From Flammeovirgaceae bacterium (lineage in GTDB: Bacteria > Bacteroidota > Bacteroidia > Cytophagales > Cyclobacteriaceae), in contig JAIYCV010000006.1 of assembly GCA_027487845.1 (NCBI GenBank), forward strand, positions 100,940 to 149,701: a stretch of DNA of 48,762 bases, given 5' to 3'. The notes below the pieces were generated by a model. That model saw only the letters and a list, made by a program, of their open reading frames with translations, made no database searches and was not told the origin of the DNA. Below, in pieces: positions 43,447-48,762 of the stretch. Made by a program: the position numbers and the translations under genes. The stretch's first letter is position 1; each line of letters begins with the position of its first letter.

Positions 43447-43863
43447 ATGGACAAAATCTTAAACCTGGGTAGATGGATCTTCCCAATTTCCTTTATCATG
43501 TACGTGGGTTTGCATTTTGGTAAACCCGATGTGGGCGCTGCCTTTGTGCCCGATTATATTCCTTTCCCCTATTTTTGGAATTACTTTACGGCCGTGTGTA
43601 TTATTTGCTTTATCGTTAGTGCATTAATAGGAAAGTATGATAAACTCGCGTACACCTCCATGGCATTGTATGTAATCCTAATGGGCTTACTCGTTCACCT
43701 GCCGCGCGCCATGGGCAATGAGCTTGGCATAGAAAATATGACCGCGGATTTGGCCCGCGAGAAGGAGTTAGAAATGGTTAACTTTTTCAGAAACATTATG
43801 GTAACAGGAGCCTTGCTTGGGTTTGCACGGTATGTTGCGAAAGACAAACGAATAATAGGATAA
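43447..43863 (+). CDS. DoxX-like membrane protein
   Basis: The 138-residue protein has four membrane segments and DoxX-type features: RWIFPISFIMYVGLHFGKPDVGAAFVPDYIPFPYFWNYFTAV, then a GKYDKLA loop and LLVHLPRAMGN. DoxX-like proteins are linked to redox stress in several bacteria. It follows the VOC gene by 12 bases and was probably co-transcribed with it. Confidence 0.82.
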   Translation: MDKILNLGRWIFPISFIMYVGLHFGKPDVGAAFVPDYIPFPYFWNYFTAVCIICFIVSALIGKYDKLAYTSMALYVILMGLLVHLPRAMGNELGIENMTADLAREKELEMVNFFRNIMVTGALLGFARYVAKDKRIIG

Positions 43864-43906
43864 ACCACGCCTGCCGAAATCATTTTTAAATTGTGTTTAA
43901 ATGATA

Positions 43907-43933
43907 AGTGTCGTCCACGAGCTGGACGACACT
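43907..43933. other. Perfect 11-base hairpin between convergent genes
   Basis: AGTGTCGTCCA (43907-43917) pairs perfectly with TGGACGACACT (43923-43933) around a 5-base loop. It lies between the DoxX gene and the convergent sigma gene, where a bidirectional terminator would sit. There is no T tract on either side. Confidence 0.7.
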
Positions 43934-44000
43934 ATATCAATTGATGCACTGTATTTATGTAAACTCGGACTTTTTGGGAGTGTTTGCCAGTTTGTTTGTG

Positions 44001-44816
44001 TTAAGCCACAATATCCGTCAACATTTTATCCAACTCGTTTTTGATTTGAAACGGGTTACTGGCGAATAACTCTTTCATCCGAAACTCAATCTCGTCACAA
44101 GCTTCGTCTTTGGTGAGTTTTACAATTTCAGAAATGCGGTGTTGATAGCTCGCATTAAACAACATATTGTTTTTATCCACCAGGCCGCGGTCAATCATCA
44201 CGCGAGCCTTCTTATTGCAGCGGCATGGGTTTTTGGGATTGACCAAGCCGCACTTGCCAGAGATGTAATGCAACAAATCGGTTTTGGCGCGATGTAGCTT
44301 TACACGAAAATTGGCGGGTGTAGTATCAAACAACTCGGCACCTAGTTGGTGGTCGGCACCAAATATTTCGCCAATAATATAAATCAATCGCTGCTCGCGG
44401 TTGAGGCACATGAGCATGGCAGTAGAACATAAAATGCGCACTTCTTCTACCTCCGCTTCTGAAATAGTGTTATCTGCATCTTCACTAAAACTTCCGAAAG
44501 CTTTTGGGTTTTCTTCGATGAGCCTTTCAGTTTTCTTTTTGGGTGAATTCAAGAAATGATTAACAGCGATACGGTAGAGCCATGTGCTAAACTGAGCATT
44601 GCCCTTGAACGTGTTCAGACTGGTTACCACTTTTATGAGTACTTCTTGCGTGGCATCCAAAGCATCATCAGGATGGATAAACAGCCGGAGCGAAATATTG
44701 TAAATGTAATCTTGGTACCGTTTTATCAATTGCTCAAGCGATTTTTTATCGCCCCTAATCGAGGCGGTAATCAACGCTTGGTCGGTTGGTTCGTTTTGTT
44801 TGAGTGTTAATTTCAT
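44001..44816 (-). CDS. ECF sigma factor with C-terminal cysteine cluster
   Basis: The 271-residue protein has sigma region 2 (KSLEQLIKRYQDYIYNISLRLFIHPDDALDATQEVLIKVVTSLNTFKGNAQFSTWLYRIAVNHFLN) and region 4 (near residues 130-175, LMCLNREQRLIYIIGEIFGADHQLGAELFDTTPANFRVKLHRAK). About 80 residues follow, with CGLVNPKNPCRC giving three cysteines that could bind zinc or sense redox. No anti-sigma gene is adjacent; the lipoprotein gene upstream overlaps it by 4 bases and may carry the signal. Confidence 0.9.
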   Translation of the reverse strand: MKLTLKQNEPTDQALITASIRGDKKSLEQLIKRYQDYIYNISLRLFIHPDDALDATQEVLIKVVTSLNTFKGNAQFSTWLYRIAVNHFLNSPKKKTERLIEENPKAFGSFSEDADNTISEAEVEEVRILCSTAMLMCLNREQRLIYIIGEIFGADHQLGAELFDTTPANFRVKLHRAKTDLLHYISGKCGLVNPKNPCRCNKKARVMIDRGLVDKNNMLFNASYQHRISEIVKLTKDEACDEIEFRMKELFASNPFQIKNELDKMLTDIVA

Positions 44817-45448
44817 GGCTTAGCGATGTGAAGGGGTGTATCGAAATACTCGGCTTCCATTTTATGATTCGAAAAATAAGATACAGCTCTTTCTTTTGTT
44901 TCCCAAATGGTAAGCAGACTTGCTTTTCCTTTCTCATTTTTTATCGAAACGATCTTAATCAGTCCTTCTGCTTTTTGTATCTGGGCGGGGCGGCCTTCAC
45001 TAAGTGCTGCCCAAAAGGTGATCTCCGATCCGCTAGTTGTTTTTAGCGTCTCCATTTTTTCGATTTCGTAATAGTCTACTTGTCCGCGTTGGCCGTATGA
45101 CTTTTCGGTGCGCTCAAACCATTTTTCGGTAAACCAAGCCTGGGCTGCAGCTTTGGTATTCCAAAAATAGATTCCTCCAAAGAGTTTCCTATTTTCTGTG
45201 AAGCTATAAAACTTCTCTCCCAAACCATCAATGGCTTGGTATTCGGGAAATGATTTTTTCATTTTGCCCACCACCAGCGAGCGCCACGCATACCACGGCT
45301 TTTTCACTTTAGTGATGACAAGGGTTTGGAAAGTAGTGCTATCAGCAGTTGGTTGTACTGCGTGGGTTTGGCTCGGGCTTGTGTCAGTGGCACAAGCAAC
45401 AGCTTGCAAGGCGAAAACAGTCATGGCGATGTTAGTTAAAAGATTCAT
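44813..45448 (-). CDS. Putative lipoprotein with YdhR-like monooxygenase fold
   Basis: The 211-residue protein has a lipoprotein-type leader (AVAC at residues 16-19) and a linker, then a dimeric alpha-beta-barrel-like region (residues 50-130): KKPWYAWRSLVVGKMKKSFPEYQ and KLFGGIYFWNTKAAAQAWFTEKWFER, which resembles YdhR/ABM monooxygenases. A second similar fold follows. It overlaps the sigma gene by 4 bases (ATGA) and lies upstream of it, so it is the first gene of the operon. A small-molecule sensor or detoxifying role is possible but not proven. Confidence 0.72.
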   Translation of the reverse strand: MNLLTNIAMTVFALQAVACATDTSPSQTHAVQPTADSTTFQTLVITKVKKPWYAWRSLVVGKMKKSFPEYQAIDGLGEKFYSFTENRKLFGGIYFWNTKAAAQAWFTEKWFERTEKSYGQRGQVDYYEIEKMETLKTTSGSEITFWAALSEGRPAQIQKAEGLIKIVSIKNEKGKASLLTIWETKERAVSYFSNHKMEAEYFDTPLHIAKP

Positions 45449-45462
45449 ATTGTTTTTTCCCT

Positions 45463-45491
45463 TTAGACCGACAATCGCGAATGTGTTACAA
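45463..45491 (-). promoter_or_regulatory. Candidate ECF-type promoter of the lipoprotein-sigma operon
   Basis: On the minus strand TTGTAAC (45485-45491) is followed after 14 bases by CGGTCTAA (45463-45470). This resembles Bacteroidota ECF promoters (TGTAAC ... CGTCTA). It lies 15 bases upstream of the lipoprotein start, and its operon encodes an ECF sigma factor, which fits autoregulation. Confidence 0.45.
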
Positions 45492-45578
45492 AAGTATTTT
45501 TGAGATGACGACTGAGTGCAGACAGATTGCCATGCCGCAAGCGAAGTGTTTTAAAGTGAAGGTTCACAAGCCAAAACC

Positions 45579-45610
45579 TCGCCCGTTTTAGCCGAGTTGT
45601 TCGTCTAAAG
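45579..45610 (+). promoter_or_regulatory. 32-base repeat, copy B (ECF -10-like end)
   Basis: This segment is the partner of the repeat at 41732-41763 (26 of 32 bases identical). It ends TTCGTCT followed by AAAG. It lies in the gap between the lipoprotein gene and the end of lgt, and it faces into lgt as antisense. The function is unknown. Confidence 0.4.
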
Positions 45611-45626
45611 TAACGACCCCAGACAA

Positions 45627-46445
45627 CTAGACTGTTTTGTTAGAAAGTGTTTTACTACTCCCAATCATTACAAAGATCCCCAAAAGTAGTAGTGGTATAC
45701 TAAGTATTTGTCCCATGTTCAATGCGAGGTGCTCTTCAAATTCAACTTGATTCTTTTTCAAAAATTCAATCAGAAATCGTTGCAAGAATATCAAAAAGAG
45801 GCCGAGCCCAAATAGAAAGCCTTTGTACTTACTGACTTTCTGCGATCTCCAAATAAAGAATAGCAACAAAGAAATGAACAAATAAAATAGTGCTTCGTAA
45901 AGCTGAGCAGGATGCCTGGGTGTTTGATCGATGCGAGAAAATATAAAGGACCAAGGAAGTTGAGCAGGCGCGCCAATAATCTCGGAGTTTATCAAATTGC
46001 CAATCCGTATGAAGCAACCCAGTAAAGCACCGCTTATAATTAATCGGTCCAGCATCCACAGATAGTCGTTTTTATATTTTCTACAGTAAAAGTAAAGAGC
46101 TATTAGCGCTCCTACTGTTCCTCCATGGCTAGCAAGACCAGCAAGTCCTGTAAATTGGAATGTTGGTTCAATTCGTATGGGAAGAATCTCGATTGGATTA
46201 TTTAAATAGTAGGATGGATCGTAAAATAGAATATGTCCAAAACGAGCACCCATAATTCCACCTAACATGACATACAAGCTAGTTTTGTCAAGTTCTTCCG
46301 TTGCAATGCCCTCGGTCTTGTAAATCAGCAGCAAGACTTGATATCCGAGCATCATACCGACTGCCCAACAGAGACCATACCATCTGAAAAATTCAATCCC
46401 ATCAACTATTTGTGGATCAATATCCCAAACGACATACGAAATCAT
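45627..46445 (-). CDS. lgt: Prolipoprotein diacylglyceryl transferase
   Basis: The 272-residue inner-membrane enzyme transfers diacylglycerol to the cysteine of prolipoproteins, the first step in lipoprotein maturation. Seven membrane helices are visible. The key residues of E. coli Lgt have counterparts: His107 in LASHGGTVG, Arg147 and Asn150 in CFIRIGNLINSEIIG, and PRHPAQLYEA. The length is close to the family norm of about 270-290. It overlaps the upstream 62-residue gene by 4 bases, so its expression may be tied to the ECF sigma gene. It may be a second copy besides a housekeeping lgt; that cannot be seen here. Confidence 0.95.
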   Translation of the reverse strand: MISYVVWDIDPQIVDGIEFFRWYGLCWAVGMMLGYQVLLLIYKTEGIATEELDKTSLYVMLGGIMGARFGHILFYDPSYYLNNPIEILPIRIEPTFQFTGLAGLASHGGTVGALIALYFYCRKYKNDYLWMLDRLIISGALLGCFIRIGNLINSEIIGAPAQLPWSFIFSRIDQTPRHPAQLYEALFYLFISLLLFFIWRSQKVSKYKGFLFGLGLFLIFLQRFLIEFLKKNQVEFEEHLALNMGQILSIPLLLLGIFVMIGSSKTLSNKTV

Positions 46446-46630
46446 CCTCCCTGACAGCTAATGATTAAGACTGTAAACATTAACGTGTTGATGAGGTACC
46501 TATGCGTGTTGTTTACATGCATCTCTTCGGCTCGTTCTATGATGAATAGGATTTCATCCTTGTCGATTGATGGCATGGAATTCAAAAATCGAAACTGTTG
46601 CCACGCTGGTTTAAGACTGTTTAAATTCAT
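46442..46630 (-). CDS. 62-residue single-helix protein following an ECF sigma gene
   Basis: The protein has a soluble N-terminal part (MNLNSLKPAWQQFRFLNSM, then DEILFIIERAE) and one membrane helix at about residues 43-60. Many Bacteroidota ECF genes are followed by a small protein of this form, which may be a short anti-sigma factor. It overlaps the sigma gene by 20 bases and the lgt gene by 4 bases, so all three are translationally linked. Confidence 0.75.
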   Translation of the reverse strand: MNLNSLKPAWQQFRFLNSMPSIDKDEILFIIERAEEMHVNNTHRYLINTLMFTVLIISCQGG

Positions 46631-47114
46631 AATGCTGACTTTTAAATTTGGCTTTTAGTTCTGCTCTCACTCGATTCAATCGGGTACTTATGTTTGTAGG
46701 AGTGAAGTTCAAAATGCGAGAAATTTCTTTGTTCTTGTAACCCTCCAGGTAAAGGATCACAATGGCTTTATCCACGTCTTTTAATGATTGAATGACCATG
46801 TGCAGAAGTTCCATGTCATTATCTGCCATAGCGGTCGAAAAAGACAGTTCGTAGGCGCCAATAGATTCAGTAGCGATTGTCCTCTTTTCTTTCCTGATTT
46901 TAGAGAGCAGGGTGTTAAGGCTTACGCTATAAATCCAAGTGCTTATTTCTGAACTTCCTCGAAACGTTTCAAATGATTTCCAAAGCTGCAGAACAATGTC
47001 TTGAAAAGCATCTTTCTGATCGTCTTGACTAGCATAATAGGCTTTGCAAAGACTTTTTATAATGCCTCGATGAGCGTCTAGCGTCTGAATAAATTTTCTT
47101 TTTTGAAATTCCAA
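46611..47114 (-). CDS. ECF RNA polymerase sigma factor
   Basis: The 167-residue protein has region 2 (YYASQDDQKDAFQDIVLQLWKSFETFRGSSEISTWIYSVSLNTLLSKIRK) and region 4 (LKDVDKAIVILYLEGYKNKEISRILNFTPTNISTRLNRVRAELKAKF), the normal size for Bacteroidota ECF factors. A candidate promoter upstream has TGTGACA (minus strand, 47161-47167) and TAGGCTACTAA (minus strand, 47139-47149), reminiscent of the ECF -35 and -10 boxes but weaker than that at 45463. It starts a run with a 62-residue membrane protein and lgt. Confidence 0.93.
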   Translation of the reverse strand: MEFQKRKFIQTLDAHRGIIKSLCKAYYASQDDQKDAFQDIVLQLWKSFETFRGSSEISTWIYSVSLNTLLSKIRKEKRTIATESIGAYELSFSTAMADNDMELLHMVIQSLKDVDKAIVILYLEGYKNKEISRILNFTPTNISTRLNRVRAELKAKFKSQHYEFKQS

Positions 47115-47238
47115 TTTTTTGCTTGGGTCTTTATTGCATTAGTAGCCTAATTTTAAGAATTGTCACACGCGCATACATTTTTTATTTTTTAAGTGCACTA
47201 ACATAAAGAATCGTAAATCAACCTTCCGAACTTCCTAT

Positions 47239-47796
47239 TCACGCTGAATGCTTTTTCATACTAGTCTGTATTCTTTCAATTTGCGCTAAATGTCTTTTTA
47301 TATGATTAATGAAGAATTGAAAAGTGTCACCCAATTTAAGAGTAATTAAGCTTGAAATTGAAGTTGGAATTTTGACTTTATTCAAACTCACTTTTCTGGA
47401 TCGGTTTAGCAATTCTAAAAGGTTAATTTGTTGATTGATAAACGTGTCGATAACACTTTTATCCAGTGAAGCATTCAGCGGATTCTTGTCTTTAAATGTT
47501 TTCATTTTGTTGAGCTTTTCTTTGGGCAACATACTTTTTGCAAAGTAACTCCCTAAAAATCCACTTTTAAATTCAAGCTCCGGTTTGGTAGTTGAGCTTT
47601 TTATAGTTCGTTCTATCTCAGGCAAATAAAAGTCGCCATACAAATTCAAATGCGCTAAGCATTCTAATGTATTCCAACTCAGCTCATTTTCCCTCCATGT
47701 TAAAGTCTGAAAATCATAACTTCTAAGCTGTTCAACTTGGTTAATGATTTCTCTCGTCTGCTCTAAAAGCGATTGTACTAATTTTTCGGATTGCAT
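47239..47796 (-). CDS. DinB-family protein
   Basis: The 185-residue protein has a DinB-like four-helix bundle with the metal-binding histidines in ECLAHLNLYGDFY (near residue 69) and HIKRHLAQIERI (near residue 168). These are the positions of the DinB/YfiT-like metal site. Members act as metal-dependent transferases of thiols or as DNA-damage-induced proteins. No clear partner gene. Confidence 0.88.
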   Translation of the reverse strand: MQSEKLVQSLLEQTREIINQVEQLRSYDFQTLTWRENELSWNTLECLAHLNLYGDFYLPEIERTIKSSTTKPELEFKSGFLGSYFAKSMLPKEKLNKMKTFKDKNPLNASLDKSVIDTFINQQINLLELLNRSRKVSLNKVKIPTSISSLITLKLGDTFQFFINHIKRHLAQIERIQTSMKKHSA

Positions 47797-47850
47797 AGTT
47801 TAAATTTTATGCAAGGTCTGCCAAGTATTTTTCAAAAGTCTTGATTGAAG

Positions 47851-48357
47851 TCAAGACTTTTTCAGTCGCGATAAGGTTTCGGCACTCATTCTCAAATAGT
47901 TTGCAATGTATCGGTTGGGAATTTCCTGAAAGAGTTGCGGACTTCTCTTCAAAACCCGTTGATATCGTTCCTTCGGGGAATTTGTTAGAAGATCAACTTC
48001 CCTTTCCATTTGTTGCAGAATTAGGCCTTCTAAAATATTCGTCCACAAATTGCTGTTCACCGCTGTTTTGAAAAAGGTGTCGATTTGTTGTTTGGCTACA
48101 ACTTTTACGGTAGTTTTTTTGATTGCCTGAATAAAGAAATCGGAAGGTTTACCGGTTAGAAAAGAGTCGAGCGAAACGATTAAATTTTCCTTATAACCGA
48201 ACCTAATTGTCTGTTCTTCATATTCGTCTAAGATAAAGACTCTTAGGCTGCCACTTTCTACATAATATATGTTCGTGTCGATGCTACCCTTAACTTTAAG
48301 AAACTCGTTTCTGCCGATGGTTATGGTCTGGTTAGAAAGCTCAACAATTTCTTTCAT
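47851..48357 (-). CDS. Crp/Fnr-family transcription regulator
   Basis: The 168-residue protein is a short Crp/Fnr member: a barrel region (IGRNEFLKVKGSIDTNIYYVESGSLRVFILDEYEEQTIRFGYKENLIVSLDSFLTGKPSDFFIQAIK) and a C-terminal recognition region (EIPNRYIANYLRMSAETLSRLKK). It probably controls the DinB gene 54 bases downstream, as Bacteroidota often pair these. Confidence 0.9.
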   Translation of the reverse strand: MKEIVELSNQTITIGRNEFLKVKGSIDTNIYYVESGSLRVFILDEYEEQTIRFGYKENLIVSLDSFLTGKPSDFFIQAIKKTTVKVVAKQQIDTFFKTAVNSNLWTNILEGLILQQMEREVDLLTNSPKERYQRVLKRSPQLFQEIPNRYIANYLRMSAETLSRLKKS

Positions 48358-48762
48358 TTTTTTAGTTGTAATCTCTATTTACGGCATTCAAATTAGCATA
48401 AAAAAGTAATTTTAGTTTGATTATCGATGAGATAAAACAACGAAACAGACTCAACATGAAAATTACATTTTCTGGAAGGCTTCAAACTAGTTTGAAGTAC
48501 TTTGATAGACACTAAACAGATTTGAAATGAAGATTACGGACTTCGTAACGTGGAAAATAAGAGAGGATAGAGAAGGATTCTGAATAATAGGAAAACCTTG
48601 TTTCATGGGGACACGAACCTTAGGCTTAGGAAACAGATAAACAATTTGGCATATTACTGAAAAATAGTTGGTGACACCCCGTTGGGGGCATTGACAATCA
48701 TATAGTTACAAGGAGTTTAGTGAAAGTGGTTTCACTAAACTTTTTTTGTTTATGGAAAAGAC
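48358..48762. other. End region of the window, no gene seen
   Basis: This tail of about 400 bases holds no credible gene. It contains an 18-base perfect palindrome CTTCAAACTAGTTTGAAG (48480-48497), a CCCC/GGGG mini-hairpin near 48677-48687 (CCCC, GTT, GGGG), and a terminator at 48714-48747. An ATG at 48752 may open a gene running off the window, but only three codons are visible. Confidence 0.5.
48714..48747 (+). terminator. Strong terminator hairpin near the window end
   Basis: AGTTTAGTGAAA (48714-48725) pairs perfectly with TTTCACTAAACT (48730-48741) around a 4-base loop, followed by six T. It ends 4 bases before an ATG at 48752. What transcript it ends is unclear; no plus-strand gene precedes it. 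Confidence 0.85.

Noticed and set aside
48752..48762. ATG just before the window end, possibly opening a new gene
   Set aside because: Only three codons are visible, so no family can be assigned; a GIY-YIG start was considered from memory of similar flanks but cannot be supported.
1..48762. tRNA, rRNA or CRISPR signals
   Set aside because: I looked for tRNA T-loop motifs, rRNA-like runs and regular spaced repeats and found none that stand.

Overview
The window looks like a chromosomal segment of a Bacteroidota bacterium, most likely of the order Cytophagales. The evidence is a SusD/RagB protein beside an FG-GAP/VCBS protein, membrane-bound LytTR regulators, many small beta-barrel outer-membrane proteins ending in aromatic residues, small ECF sigma operons, near absence of Shine-Dalgarno sites, and promoter-like elements of the TTTG / TAnnTTTG type. 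The base composition is moderately AT-rich. I saw no tRNA, rRNA, CRISPR array or prophage. Layout, 1-13.9 kb: an FG-GAP/VCBS protein cut by the window edge and an orphan SusD-like protein with no SusC partner; an FtsX/MacB-type permease; a DUF4143 AAA ATPase; an acyl-CoA oxidase-type flavoenzyme with an N-terminal extension; a DUF2214 membrane protein; a conserved exported protein; and ettA. 13.9-19.1 kb: a DUF2795 protein, an SRPBCC-GyrI fusion, a methyltransferase with a lipoprotein-type leader, a membrane LytTR regulator convergent with a CPBP-like protein, and a small outer-membrane protein. 19.3-22.6 kb is a decayed zone: a NarL-type histidine kinase loses its ATPase domain at the edge of a truncated, frameshifted IS1380-family transposase, followed by a membrane TPR protein that also carries a one-base frameshift. 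22.8-29 kb: two toxin-antitoxin pairs (RelE/ParE type and DUF2281-PIN) on either side of valS, then an RsmF-like rRNA methyltransferase and a short-chain dehydrogenase. 29-33.8 kb: a histidine-rich exported protein, a 48-residue conserved protein, an esterase, and an SRPBCC-YciI-ECF42 sigma module in which a terminator sits 16 bases before the sigma start codon. 34-39.4 kb: a porin/phosphate-binding-like pair, several outer-membrane proteins and a divergent pair of Crp/Fnr regulators. 39.4-43.9 kb: a second dehydrogenase, a TetR regulator, small membrane proteins, a GlxA-type AraC regulator, and a VOC-DoxX pair. 44-48.8 kb: two compact sigma operons (YdhR-like lipoprotein with ECF sigma; ECF sigma with a 62-residue membrane protein and lgt), then DinB and another Crp/Fnr regulator. 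The genes are mostly housekeeping and small stress-response modules. I found no clear new defence or biosynthetic system. The most unusual items are the two translationally coupled ECF operons, with a matching promoter-like sequence upstream of the first, the terminator-gated ECF42 sigma gene, the lipoprotein methyltransferase, the orphan SusD, and the IS-truncated kinase region.
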